DNA of 64,000 bases from Pseudomonas tritici (lineage in GTDB: Bacteria; Pseudomonadota; Gammaproteobacteria; Pseudomonadales; Pseudomonadaceae): positions 124,001-188,000 of the forward strand of contig NZ_CP077084.1 of the NCBI RefSeq assembly GCF_014268275.3. The letters run 5' to 3'. The position numbers were made by a program, and so were the translations under genes. Below, one piece after another: positions 27,434 to 36,193 of this stretch. The stretch's first letter is position 1, and every line of letters begins with the position of its first letter. The notes under the pieces are model-generated. The model was given only the letters and a program-made list of their open reading frames with translations. It had not been told where the DNA came from and did not search any database.

Positions 27434-28312
27434 ATGCGCGCTCTATTCGTGCTGTTCAGTCTCGTCTTGTCGTTATCGACGGCTCAGGCCGCAGACAAGC
27501 TTCAGGTGGTTACCAGCTTCAGCATCCTCGATGACATCACTCACCAGATCGGTGGCGATCACATCCAGATCAGCAACATGGTCGGCCCCGACGCCGACGC
27601 CCATACCTATGAGCCAACGCCGGACGATGCTAAAGCGCTGCTCACGGCCAGAGTCATCATCAAGAACGGCCTCGGCTTCGAGCCTTGGCTGGACCGCCTG
27701 GTGACGAGCACCGAAACCAAAGCCACCGTAGTCACTGCCAGCAAAGGCGTGATCTCTCACACCATGGATGAAGACGGCGAAACCATTCCCGACCCACACG
27801 CCTGGCATAACCTGGCCAATGCCGAAATCTACGTGAACAACATCACCAAGGCGCTGATCGCTGCCGACCCCGCCAACAAGGCCGACTATCAGCGCAACAG
27901 CCAAACCTACCTAAAAGAAATCTACCGCCTGCTCGCCGAGGCCAAGACCAAGTTCGGCGCGCTGCCACCCGGTAACCGCCGCATCGTCACCTCACACGAC
28001 GCCTTCGGTTACCTGGGCCAGGCTTACGGTATCGAGTTCCTCGCCCCCCAAGGCCTGTCCACCGAACGTGAGCCGTCCGCTGCCGAAGTGGCCGCGCTGA
28101 TCACGCAGATCCGCAAAGACAACGTCAAAGCCGTGTTCATGGAAAACATCAAGGATTCGCGCCTGCTCAAGCAGATCGCTGATGAAAGCGGCGCGCAGAT
28201 CGGCGGCACGTTGTACTCCGACGCCCTCGCCGCGGAAGGCCCGGCCAGCACCTTCACAGGACTGTTCGAATACAACCTCAACACCCTGTGCGCCGCGTTG
28301 GGCAAGCCATGA
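27434..28312 (+). CDS. znuA: Zinc ABC transporter substrate-binding protein (cluster A-I)
   Basis: A 292-residue periplasmic binding protein with a signal peptide (cleaved near Ala-Gln-Ala). Likely metal ligands are His in 'DAHTYEP', His in 'DPHAWHN', His in 'SHDAFGYL' and Asp in 'TLYSDALA'. The His-rich loop typical of many ZnuA proteins is missing; the loop here is acidic ('HTMDEDGE'), so manganese or broader specificity is not excluded. GAGG lies nine bases upstream. The stop overlaps the next start (ATGA). Confidence 0.85.
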   Translation: MRALFVLFSLVLSLSTAQAADKLQVVTSFSILDDITHQIGGDHIQISNMVGPDADAHTYEPTPDDAKALLTARVIIKNGLGFEPWLDRLVTSTETKATVVTASKGVISHTMDEDGETIPDPHAWHNLANAEIYVNNITKALIAADPANKADYQRNSQTYLKEIYRLLAEAKTKFGALPPGNRRIVTSHDAFGYLGQAYGIEFLAPQGLSTEREPSAAEVAALITQIRKDNVKAVFMENIKDSRLLKQIADESGAQIGGTLYSDALAAEGPASTFTGLFEYNLNTLCAALGKP

Positions 28313-28869
28313 TCCGCAAGAACCCGTCGGGCGATCTGCCCGTGATTGCCGAATCCGCCTATGTCGACAAGACCGCGATCATCTGCGGCAAAGTCATCAT
28401 TGGCGAGAACGTCTTCGTCGGCCCCTACGCCGTGATCCGTGCCGACGAAGTCGACGCCAGCGGCGCCATGGACCCGATCACCATCAGTGCCAACTCCAAC
28501 ATCCAGGACGGCGTGGTCATCCATTCCAAGTCCGGCGCGGCGGTGACCATCGGAGAATTTACTTCCATCGCCCACCGTTCCATCGTCCACGGCCCGTGCA
28601 GCGTTGGCGACCGCGTGTTCATCGGTTTCAACAGCGTGCTGTTCAACTGCGCCGTGGGCGACGGCTGCGTGGTGCGCCATAACTCGGTGGTCGACGGGCG
28701 CGACTTGCCCGCCGCGTTCTACGTGCCCTCCACCACCCGCATCGGGCCCACCACCGACCTGTCGCAATTCCCGCCGGTGAGTGTCAGTGCCTCGGAGTTC
28801 TCCGAAGACGTGGCACGCACCAATGTCGATCTGGTGCGCGGCTACAAAGCCCTGCAAAACGAGTTCTGA
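28309..28869 (+). CDS. Gamma-type carbonic anhydrase family protein
   Basis: A 186-residue left-handed beta-helix protein with hexapeptide repeats ('IICGKVIIGENVFVGPYAVIRAD', 'VTIGEFTSIAHRSIVHGPCSVGDRVFIG'). His residues at 'VVIHSKSG' and 'SIAHRSIVHG' match the metal ligands of gamma carbonic anhydrases, which can work with iron or cobalt. In a Zur operon it plausibly replaces zinc-dependent beta-type carbonic anhydrase. Starts inside the znuA stop and ends three bases before the dihydroorotase ATG. Confidence 0.82.
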   Translation: MIRKNPSGDLPVIAESAYVDKTAIICGKVIIGENVFVGPYAVIRADEVDASGAMDPITISANSNIQDGVVIHSKSGAAVTIGEFTSIAHRSIVHGPCSVGDRVFIGFNSVLFNCAVGDGCVVRHNSVVDGRDLPAAFYVPSTTRIGPTTDLSQFPPVSVSASEFSEDVARTNVDLVRGYKALQNEF

Positions 28870-28872
28870 ACC

Positions 28873-30210
28873 ATGAGCCGCCTGCTGATCCGCAACGCCC
28901 GCCTGGTGAATGAAGGGCAGGCATTCGACGCCGATGTCTTTGTTGCCAATGGTCGTATCGAGAAGATCGCCAGCAGCATCGAAGGCTGCAACGCGCCCGT
29001 GGCCATCGACGCCCAGGGCCAGTGGCTGCTGCCGGGCATGATTGATGACCAAGTGCATTTTCGCGACCCCGGGGCACCGGACAAAGGCAGCTTCTACAGC
29101 GAATCCCGCGCCGCGGTGGCCGGTGGCATCACCAGCTTCATGGACATGCCCAACACCAGCCCGGCTACCCTGAACCTTGATGCCCTGGCCGATAAAAAAC
29201 GCCGCGCCGCCCTGCACTCGGTGGCCAACTATGGCTTTCACTTCGGCGTGAGCAACGACAACCTCGACACCGTCGCCGCGCTCGACCCGCGGGAGGTGGC
29301 CGGGGTCAAAGTGTTCATGGGCGCCTCGACCGGCAACATGTTGGTGGACGATCCACGCATCCTGGAACGTCTGTTCGCCGAAGTGCCGACCATTCTGTTG
29401 GCCCATTGCGAGCACACGCCGAGCATCCAGGCCAACGAGCTGCGCCTGCGCGAACGCTTCGGCGAGCACATCCCCGCCGTCGCGCACCCGCTGATCCGCG
29501 ATGCCGAGGCGTGCTATCGCTCCTCATCTTTTGCGGTGGAATTGGCCAAGCGTCATGGCACCCGCCTGCACGTATTGCACCTGACCAGCGCCCGTGAGCT
29601 GGCGCTATTCGAAGACAAGCCACTGGCCGAAAAACGCATCACCGCCGAAGTCTGCCTGCATCATCTGCTGTTCGATGACCGCGACTATCACCGCCTCGGC
29701 CACCAGATCAAATGCAACCCGGCGATCAAGACCCGCGCCGACCGCGACGCCTTACGCCAAGCGTTGTTGAGTGATCGTCTGGATGTGATCGGCAGCGACC
29801 ACGCACCGCATACCTGGGCGCAAAAACAGCTGGGATATCGCGAAGCGCCGTCAGGGCTGCCGTTGGTGCAGCACGCCTTGCCGGCATTACTGGAGTTGGT
29901 TGCGGACGGGCTGCTGCCCATCACCACCTTGGTAGCGAAGACCAGCCACCGGGTCGCCGACCTGTTTGCCATCCCGGACCGAGGTTATCTACGCGAAGGG
30001 TATTGGGCCGATCTGGTACTGATCAAACCAGAGCCCGAGGGAAAGCCCGTCAGCAGCCAGCCGATCCTGGCCCGCTGCGGCTGGACGCCCTTCGCTGAAC
30101 GCAGCTTTCGCCACAGCGTCAGCACCACCCTGGTATCCGGCCACCTGGCCTGGCACAACGGCCAAGTGGTCGATAGCTGTCAGGGTTTACCCCTGCATTT
30201 TCTGCGTTAA
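28873..30210 (+). CDS. Dihydroorotase, zinc-starvation paralogue
   Basis: A 445-residue amidohydrolase, last gene of the Zur operon. It should close carbamoyl aspartate to dihydroorotate in pyrimidine synthesis. The carbamylated Lys is in 'GVKVFMGASTG', later metal ligands are His in 'LLAHCEH' and 'LHVLHLTS', and the catalytic Asp is in 'IGSDHAPH'. The first metal motif, normally His-x-His, reads Gln-Val-His ('DDQVHFRDPG'). This fits the Zur-linked PyrC-like group (PyrQ/PyrC2 in databases) and may lower metal need. Confidence 0.85.
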   Translation: MSRLLIRNARLVNEGQAFDADVFVANGRIEKIASSIEGCNAPVAIDAQGQWLLPGMIDDQVHFRDPGAPDKGSFYSESRAAVAGGITSFMDMPNTSPATLNLDALADKKRRAALHSVANYGFHFGVSNDNLDTVAALDPREVAGVKVFMGASTGNMLVDDPRILERLFAEVPTILLAHCEHTPSIQANELRLRERFGEHIPAVAHPLIRDAEACYRSSSFAVELAKRHGTRLHVLHLTSARELALFEDKPLAEKRITAEVCLHHLLFDDRDYHRLGHQIKCNPAIKTRADRDALRQALLSDRLDVIGSDHAPHTWAQKQLGYREAPSGLPLVQHALPALLELVADGLLPITTLVAKTSHRVADLFAIPDRGYLREGYWADLVLIKPEPEGKPVSSQPILARCGWTPFAERSFRHSVSTTLVSGHLAWHNGQVVDSCQGLPLHFLR

Positions 30211-30728
30211 GCGCGGGGCTTGACCGTACCGCAATCGGTACCCAGCCACTGGGCATGGCTGTCCAGGCTGCCCTTCTGCTGGATGCCAGTGGCATTGAAG
30301 GTGCCGTTGACGGTGGTGGTGAATTCCTTCTGACTCTGGAACGTCGCCACGCCCGTGCCCTGGGCTTTCGGGCAACTGAAGCGGAATTTCCACTGGTTGC
30401 CGGTCTTGTCGGTCACTTCCTGTTTGCAGCCCGATTGCGGGTCGGTCAGGGGGATCGAATCGGAGGCCACCTGTGCCGGTGTAAGGCACACCTGCACACC
30501 TTTACCGGCCATGGTGATGCCTTGTTTTTCGAGCATGGCGCGCTGTTCGGGGGTCATCTGTTGCTTGAGTTGACCGAGGATCAGCGACAAGTCCGGCAGG
30601 TCCTGGTTATCGACTTTCATATTGCTGGTGGTCAATTCCCACAAGCCCGGCGCCAGCATCTGCGCCTGCGCTGCCACGGGCAGCGACAAACCAACAACCA
30701 TGGCCAAACCTAGCAGACGAGCATTCAT
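30207..30728 (-). CDS. DUF3617 exported protein
   Basis: A 173-residue periplasmic protein with a signal peptide (cleaved after Ala-Gln-Ala) and the DUF3617 pattern 'PGLWELTTSNMKV...', a 'CLTPAQ' element and conserved Cys residues. Function unknown. The ATG at 30728 has GGAG eight bases upstream; an earlier ATG at 30746 is less likely. Convergent with the dihydroorotase gene, overlapping by four bases. Confidence 0.82.
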   Translation of the reverse strand: MNARLLGLAMVVGLSLPVAAQAQMLAPGLWELTTSNMKVDNQDLPDLSLILGQLKQQMTPEQRAMLEKQGITMAGKGVQVCLTPAQVASDSIPLTDPQSGCKQEVTDKTGNQWKFRFSCPKAQGTGVATFQSQKEFTTTVNGTFNATGIQQKGSLDSHAQWLGTDCGTVKPRA

Positions 30729-30858
30729 CGGGTAACTCCTGGGCAATTGTGGGCGTTAGACGCCGCAAAAGCGCCAGTGTTGCACGGCAAATAAAATAGC
30801 GACATTCGTGACCAGACATGGTCTGTTAGGCATTGGATTGCCTGGAGTACCGTCGTCC

Positions 30859-32298
30859 ATGGATTTCTTTGGCCCGCATCTGCTTGCCTACTTCATTGCC
30901 ACGCTGCACTTTCTCGGGACCCTCGCCGCGATTCATGCGGTGCTGACCGTCAGGACCGCCCAAGGCTCGATCGCCTGGGCCTTGTCGCTGATGTTCATGC
31001 CTTACCTCACGCTGATCCCTTACCTGATCTTTGGTCGCAGCACGTTCGATGCTTACATCCAGGCGCGTCGCCAGGCCAACCAGGAAATGCACAAGGCAAT
31101 CACCGCACTCAATTGGCGCCCGTGGGTCGAGGAGGCACTTGCTGCGCGTAACTCCAGCGCCTACGCCTCGCTGCGCGCCATGCCCAAGCTGGGCCGCATG
31201 CCGTGCCTGGCCAATAATGAGGTGCGTCTGCTGGTGAACGGCGACGCGACCTTCAGCGCGATTTTTGAAGCCATCCGAAACGCGAAAACCGCCGTGCTGT
31301 TCCAGTTTTTCATTATTCATGACGACGAACTGGGCCGCCAATTGCACACCTTGTTGAACAAAAAAGCCGCTCAGGGCATAGCCGTTTACGTGCTGTACGA
31401 CCGTATCGGCAGCCACGCCCTGCCCCATCGCTATGTGCAATCACTGCGTGAAGCCGGCGTGCATATCAAAGCATTCGCCACGCGCAGCGGCTGGCTTAAT
31501 CGCTTCCAGGTCAACTTCCGTAACCATCGCAAGATCGTGGTGGTGGACGGCATCACCGGGTTTGTGGGCGGGCATAACGTCGGCGATGAGTACTTGGGCA
31601 AAAAACCGCCGCTGGCGCCGTGGCGTGATACGCATGTGCAGGTCACCGGCCCGGTGGTGGCGTGCTTGCAGGAGTCATTTGCCGAAGACTGGTTCTGGGC
31701 CGCGCGAGAACTGCCGCCATTGATTCTGCCGGACGCCTACCCCGAGGACGGCGTGCTCTGCCAATTACTCGCCAGCGGCCCCGCCGATCCTTATGAAACC
31801 TGCTCACTGTTTTTCGTAGAAGCCATTCACGCAGCCACCCAACGCGTGTGGATCACCAGCCCGTACTTTGTGCCCGATGAGGCGGTATTCGCCGCCCTGC
31901 GCCTGGCGGTTCTGCGGGGTGTGGATGTGCGCCTGTTGCTGCCGTCACGGCCCGATCACCGCATCGTTTACGCCGCGTCCAGCCTTTATGCGGCCGAAGC
32001 CGTGCGCGCCGGGGTGCGCGTGTTCCGCTACACGCCAGGTTTTCTGCATCAGAAGGTGGTGCTGGTGGACAGCGAAATCAGCGCCATCGGCAGTGCCAAC
32101 ATGGACAACCGCTCGTTCCGGTTGAATTTCGAAGTGATGCTGCTGACGGTCGACGAAGCGTTCGCTAAACAAGTCGAGCACATGCTGCTGGACGACTTCG
32201 CCCTGGCCCATGAGGTCAGCCAGGAAGAAAGCCGCGAGACCCGACGCCTGCAACAGCTGGGTATGCGGGTGGCGCGGCTGATTTCGCCCATATTGTAG
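30859..32298 (+). CDS. clsA: Cardiolipin synthase A
   Basis: A 479-residue phospholipase-D family enzyme that joins two phosphatidylglycerols into cardiolipin. Two N-terminal membrane segments are followed by two HKD catalytic motifs, 'HRKIVVVD' (first) and 'HQKVVLVD...GSANMDNRS' (second). The start at 30859 (MDFFGPHLL) matches ClsA; the earlier ATG at 30808 adds a poor N-terminus. Confidence 0.93.
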   Translation: MDFFGPHLLAYFIATLHFLGTLAAIHAVLTVRTAQGSIAWALSLMFMPYLTLIPYLIFGRSTFDAYIQARRQANQEMHKAITALNWRPWVEEALAARNSSAYASLRAMPKLGRMPCLANNEVRLLVNGDATFSAIFEAIRNAKTAVLFQFFIIHDDELGRQLHTLLNKKAAQGIAVYVLYDRIGSHALPHRYVQSLREAGVHIKAFATRSGWLNRFQVNFRNHRKIVVVDGITGFVGGHNVGDEYLGKKPPLAPWRDTHVQVTGPVVACLQESFAEDWFWAARELPPLILPDAYPEDGVLCQLLASGPADPYETCSLFFVEAIHAATQRVWITSPYFVPDEAVFAALRLAVLRGVDVRLLLPSRPDHRIVYAASSLYAAEAVRAGVRVFRYTPGFLHQKVVLVDSEISAIGSANMDNRSFRLNFEVMLLTVDEAFAKQVEHMLLDDFALAHEVSQEESRETRRLQQLGMRVARLISPIL

Positions 32299-32409
32299 GC
32301 AGCACGGCCGATTTACGACTGATTTGTCGATAGCCGACCAGTGACATCTTCATTCGTGCAGCACCTGCTCTAGGCTCAAATCTGTCACTTCCGACAATTG
32401 GAGCTAATC

Positions 32410-32877
32410 ATGGCACCCTCATTGATGGACCAACCCCAACGACCCACTCAGACGGCCATCTCGATAGAGGTAGATATCGGCGCCCCCACCTACATTATCT
32501 ACCTGCGGTACGAGGTGCTTTACGACGCCAAACCCTTTGAGGACGCCGTCGTGTATCTCTACGACAACGGCGTCTACAAAATCATTTCCCCCGGTGAAAA
32601 CCACTACGGTGTCTATGTCATCAAGGGAGAAATCAGTGGGGAACGATGGGAGATAACCTTCCTTTCCATCCCTCATCCAGACTGGGGTGGCAACGTGGCG
32701 CGGCATGACCTCACCTTCAACAGAACCAGCAAAGTATTCGGACAGCAGGCTTATCTGCAAGTTGATCCAGACATTCCCAAGCAGCACGGCAGGTTCCACG
32801 TGACGTCAAACAACGTCATCGACCCGCGCCCGCTCACCTGGGATAACATCCCTCACCCGAAACTCGATCAGCGATAA
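32410..32877 (+). CDS. Hypothetical protein
   Basis: A 155-residue soluble-looking protein with no signal peptide. It has a Tyr-rich, beta-strand-like middle ('IYLRYEVLYDAKPFEDAVVYLYDNGVYKI', 'GVYVIKGEISGERWEITF'). GGAG seven bases upstream supports the ATG at 32410. I do not recognise the family. Its end overlaps the convergent cfa gene by ten bases. Confidence 0.6.
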   Translation: MAPSLMDQPQRPTQTAISIEVDIGAPTYIIYLRYEVLYDAKPFEDAVVYLYDNGVYKIISPGENHYGVYVIKGEISGERWEITFLSIPHPDWGGNVARHDLTFNRTSKVFGQQAYLQVDPDIPKQHGRFHVTSNNVIDPRPLTWDNIPHPKLDQR

Positions 32878-34049
32878 ATATCCTCGCGCGTCCACGGCAG
32901 TTCATGGCTGCCATCTGCATGGGGCTTGGTTGCAAGGATTTGATGCAGATTTATCCAGCCCCGCGCAAACGCATACGCGCAACCAGCCAGGTACAACCGC
33001 CAAATGCGCAACGCTTGCTCCGGCACCATCCTCGCCGCCGCTTCCAAGTTGTCTTCCAGGCGCTCGCTCCAATGGTCCAGCGTGCGGGCGTAGTGCAGGC
33101 GCAGGCTCTCGACGTCGACCACTTCCAGCCCGACTTCACTGATTTCGGCGGTCATCATCGCCAGGTGCGGCAGCTCGCCGTTGGGGAACACATAACGCTC
33201 GATAAACTCCCCCGCGCCACGGCCCACAGGGCGACCGTCGGTGTGCTTGGCGGTAATGCCGTGGTTCATCACCAGGCCGCCTTCACGCACGGCGCCGTAC
33301 AACGTCTTGCAATACTCCGCCAGATTGGCGTGGCCGACGTGTTCAAACATGCCCACGCTGACCACCTTGTCGAAACGACCGTCTTGCGGCAGGTCGCGGT
33401 AGTCGAGCAGTTGCAGGTCCACCTGATCTCCCAGGCCCTCGGCGTTCACCCGCTCGCGGGCCAGTGCCAACTGCTCTTTACTCAAGGTGATGCCAAACAC
33501 CTTGACCCCGAACTCCCGCGCGGCAAAACGCGCCAAGCCGCCCCAGCCACAACCGACGTCCAGCAAGTACTCGCCGGCCTGCAACCGCAATTTGCGGCAC
33601 AAGTGGCGGAATTTGTCTTGTTGGGCCTGATCGATGGATTCGCTGCCGGTTTCGAAATACCCGCAGGAGTACGCCATGTCCTGGTCCAGCCACAGCTGGT
33701 AGAACGCGTTGGACAAGTCGTAATGGTAGGAAATAGCGGCTGCGTCAGTGGCCTTATCGTGAATCGAGCGCACCGGACGGGTTTCATCGTCGTGCACCAG
33801 CGCGTGACTCAGTTCATCACACACCCGGATCACTTCGGCAATAGAGCCTTCCAGCTCCAGCTTGCCTTCGATAAAGGCTTCGCCCAGTAAGTTGAGCGTG
33901 GGATGGGTCAATTGGCTGACAACCGCGGGGTCCTTCACCACGATGGTCACACTGGGCTCGGGGCCCAAGTTGAATTCATGGCCATCCCAGAGTCGCAGAC
34001 GCAGCGGTAGCTGAAGATTCTGTAAGGCCGGTGGAAGTTGCGCGAGCAT
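32868..34049 (-). CDS. cfa: Cyclopropane-fatty-acyl-phospholipid synthase
   Basis: A 393-residue SAM-dependent enzyme that adds a methylene bridge to unsaturated acyl chains of membrane lipids, usually in stationary phase. The SAM motif 'LLDVGCGWGGLARFAA' and the CFA hallmarks 'HYDLSNAFYQLWLD', 'MAYSCGYF', 'SVGMFEHVG' and the C-terminal 'LYLAGCAYAFARGWINLHQI' are present. It is the sole gene of its unit. Confidence 0.93.
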   Translation of the reverse strand: MLAQLPPALQNLQLPLRLRLWDGHEFNLGPEPSVTIVVKDPAVVSQLTHPTLNLLGEAFIEGKLELEGSIAEVIRVCDELSHALVHDDETRPVRSIHDKATDAAAISYHYDLSNAFYQLWLDQDMAYSCGYFETGSESIDQAQQDKFRHLCRKLRLQAGEYLLDVGCGWGGLARFAAREFGVKVFGITLSKEQLALARERVNAEGLGDQVDLQLLDYRDLPQDGRFDKVVSVGMFEHVGHANLAEYCKTLYGAVREGGLVMNHGITAKHTDGRPVGRGAGEFIERYVFPNGELPHLAMMTAEISEVGLEVVDVESLRLHYARTLDHWSERLEDNLEAAARMVPEQALRIWRLYLAGCAYAFARGWINLHQILATKPHADGSHELPWTREDIYR

Positions 34050-34136
34050 GAGTAGTCCCCCCTTGTTTCAGACGTCTGGCTTGAGGGTAGACCATCCGAA
34101 GACAAAGTAGGAGGCTATCGATTTGATAGCGCTCGC

Positions 34137-34925
34137 CTATAAGGCCCGGCGCTCGAGCAAGCCGTCCTGAACCCATTGTTTAAGCCACGTGACGGCCTGC
34201 AACGGTGCACCCTCTGCGTAACTGACTGCCAACGCTGCGCACAGTTCGGCAAAGGTCCAGCCGGTGGTCGCCATTCCCGCCAGGGCACAGGCTTCTTCAG
34301 GTTCCAGGCTACGGTAATGGCAAACATTCTGATGGCGCCACACCAGGCAGATCTGTGCCGGGCTCAACGCCTGGCTGTCGGGAAAATCCGACTCGTCCTT
34401 GCTGGCGCGCCAGATCGCCACGCTATTGAAATGACACAGCACTTGTTGCACCGATGGCGCCAGGGTGACCTGCAACACTGGCCATTCTTCAGGTGGCAAC
34501 AACGCCATATCGTTCAGCGTCAGCGCTTCGCCCTGCGGTGCATCAAAGGCCAGGGTAAACGCCCACTCCAACCGCGCCAGTTCCGCCAGCGGCGCACTTT
34601 GTGCCGCCACCAAATGCTCAAGGATAAACCCAGGGAAACGCTGACCCAGCCAGCGCAGGCTGTAATGGGCCGATGGGTAACGGCGCACATAGGCCTGGGT
34701 CAGCGAGGCGAATTCATCATCGCCCAACCAATAATGGATAGCGCGGAAGTCATGCCGCAAAACTTCCTGCAGCCGCGCGATATAGGCGTTGTGGTAAATC
34801 GCCAGGCCCGTGTCCACATCCAGCGTCGGCCCACCCAGCAAACTGGCGGCGAAGCCACTGCTGGCGGTCGGTGTTTCGGCTAACAGGTGCTGTTCGAAGG
34901 CCAGCTGCCAATCGGTCAGGCGCAT
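34137..34925 (-). CDS. bufC: BufC/HvfC-type partner of a bufferin operon (DUF2063)
   Basis: A 262-residue protein of the DUF2063/HvfC/BufC family ('IYHNAYIARLQEVLRHDFRAIHYWLGDDEF', 'YVRRYPSAHYSLRWLG'). In bufferin and related systems this partner works with the MNIO enzyme during precursor modification. Its start overlaps the bufB end by ten bases, so the pair is translationally coupled. Confidence 0.85.
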   Translation of the reverse strand: MRLTDWQLAFEQHLLAETPTASSGFAASLLGGPTLDVDTGLAIYHNAYIARLQEVLRHDFRAIHYWLGDDEFASLTQAYVRRYPSAHYSLRWLGQRFPGFILEHLVAAQSAPLAELARLEWAFTLAFDAPQGEALTLNDMALLPPEEWPVLQVTLAPSVQQVLCHFNSVAIWRASKDESDFPDSQALSPAQICLVWRHQNVCHYRSLEPEEACALAGMATTGWTFAELCAALAVSYAEGAPLQAVTWLKQWVQDGLLERRAL

Positions 34926-35761
34926 AAATGCCTCCCGGCCAGGGCCTTAGCGCCCAACTCACGGGCCTTGCTTAATTCGGTGAGCAGCTCTTCAAAGGGT
35001 GGGAAATGGTCGTCGCGCTCCAGTAGCGTCGACACAGGCCCCAGGTGCTCAAGCGTCTGTTGATAAAGCGCCCACACCGGGTCACACACAGGATGGTCAT
35101 GGGTGTCGACCACGTAGTCGCCGTAGTCCATATGCCCCGCCAGGTGCAGCTGGCGGATGCTCTCAGGTGGCAGGTTACGAATAAACGTCCAAGCGTCGAA
35201 GCCATGATTGCGCGAGCTGACATACACATTGTTGACGTCCAGCAACAACTGGCACCCCGACAAGTGAGCCAACGCGTTGAGGAACTCCCACTCGGTGAAT
35301 TCGTCGGCCTTGGAGCGCACATAACTGGAGACATTTTCCAGCACCAGAGGGCGTTGCAACACGTCCTGTACTTGGCGCACGCGGGCAGCGACGTGGTAGA
35401 GGCTTTCTTCGGTGTAAGGCAGCGGCAGCAAGTCATGTAACTGGTGGGCGCTGCCGCGGCTCCAGCACAGGTGATCGGAAATCCATGCCGGCTGGATACG
35501 CTCGGCGAGCTGTTTGATTTGCTTCAGGTAATCGGTATCGAGGGCATGGGGCCCGCCGATGGACAAGGACACGCCGTGCATCACCAGGGCATAGCGCTCG
35601 GCTATCGCATCCAGGTAGTACAAGGCTTTACCGCCCTGGACCAGATAATTCTCGGAGATCACTTCAAACCAATCCACGGGCGGCGACTGTTCAAGAATCT
35701 GCGGGTAGTACTCACTGCGTAAACCCAGGCCGTAACCGAGGCTCGCAAGGGGGGTAGGCAT
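34916..35761 (-). CDS. bufB: MNIO-family enzyme BufB (DUF692)
   Basis: A 281-residue TIM-barrel enzyme of the multinuclear non-heme iron-dependent oxidative (MNIO, DUF692) family. Metal-binding residues fall in 'VMHGVSLSIGG', 'ISDHLCWS', 'LVLENVSSYV', 'LLDVNNVYVSSRNHG' and 'HLAGHMDYGDYVVDTHDHPV'. Family members oxidise Cys of a small precursor peptide into heterocycles. The precursor gene lies directly upstream, separated by two hairpins, and AGGAG precedes the ATG. Confidence 0.88.
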   Translation of the reverse strand: MPTPLASLGYGLGLRSEYYPQILEQSPPVDWFEVISENYLVQGGKALYYLDAIAERYALVMHGVSLSIGGPHALDTDYLKQIKQLAERIQPAWISDHLCWSRGSAHQLHDLLPLPYTEESLYHVAARVRQVQDVLQRPLVLENVSSYVRSKADEFTEWEFLNALAHLSGCQLLLDVNNVYVSSRNHGFDAWTFIRNLPPESIRQLHLAGHMDYGDYVVDTHDHPVCDPVWALYQQTLEHLGPVSTLLERDDHFPPFEELLTELSKARELGAKALAGRHLCA

Positions 35762-35763
35762 AA

Positions 35764-35808
35764 GACACTCCTGGGAAAGTGTCCGCAGCGGACGGTAAAC
35801 CGCTGCGG
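35764..35808 (-). promoter_or_regulatory. Two hairpins between the bufferin precursor and bufB
   Basis: CCGCAGCGG/CCGCTGCGG (35783-35791 with 35800-35808) is a perfect 9-base stem 16 bases after the bufA stop. A second stem, GACACT/AGTGTC (35764-35769 with 35778-35783), includes part of the bufB ribosome-binding site (35768-35772). Such structures often set a high precursor-to-enzyme ratio. Confidence 0.6.
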
Positions 35809-35824
35809 TAGCACTCGGCTGCGA

Positions 35825-36076
35825 TTACTCGCCGACTTTGCCGCCAGCGGCGTCACAGGCAGCCTTGGTCATGGCCTTGAAACCATGACCCTTGCAGGAG
35901 CCCTGCCCTTTGCAGGCATTTTCAGCGGTCTTGCAGTCGTTCATGCCTTTGCAGGAAGTTACGCCGTAGCAATGAACAGTAGCGTCGGCGGCCTGTGCCT
36001 GGGTGGCGACACCGGCAAACATAGTGGCGGCAGCGAAAGCCAGGGCAGCACCGGAAACGGCATTTTTGATGTTCAT
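35825..36076 (-). CDS. bufA: Bufferin-type Cys-rich precursor peptide (BufA family)
   Basis: An 83-residue secreted precursor. The signal peptide ('[19 protein letters not shown]') is cleaved after Ala-Gln-Ala. The mature part has six Cys in the pattern '[15 protein letters not shown]' then '[13 protein letters not shown]' and 'AACDAAGG'. This is the small-protein type always paired with DUF692/MNIO enzymes; bufferins bind copper after modification. Start at 36076 has GAGGA upstream; the longer frame to 36136 is not needed. The exact subfamily was not assigned. Confidence 0.85.
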   Translation of the reverse strand: MNIKNAVSGAALAFAAATMFAGVATQAQAADATVHCYGVTSCKGMNDCKTAENACKGQGSCKGHGFKAMTKAACDAAGGKVGE

Positions 36077-36110
36077 TTTGTAGTCCTCAGGGATCAGTGT
36101 GGGTGTCGGT

Positions 36111-36127
36111 CTGAACGGATTGTTCAG
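36111..36127. promoter_or_regulatory. Palindrome upstream of the bufferin operon
   Basis: CTGAAC-GGATT-GTTCAG, a perfect 6-base-arm inverted repeat, lies 35 bases before bufA, a suitable place for a regulator. No regulator gene is adjacent and the cognate protein is unknown. Confidence 0.4.
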
Positions 36128-36193
36128 TCTCGACACACCACTAGAGCGAGGTCCCCCATCGGCGTTACAGCGCCTTTCAACTATTTCTGAAGA

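Noticed and set aside
36134..36193. Possible terminator between the P-type ATPase and bufA
   Set aside because: Only a weak GGCG/CGCC pairing and no T-run; not strong enough to call.
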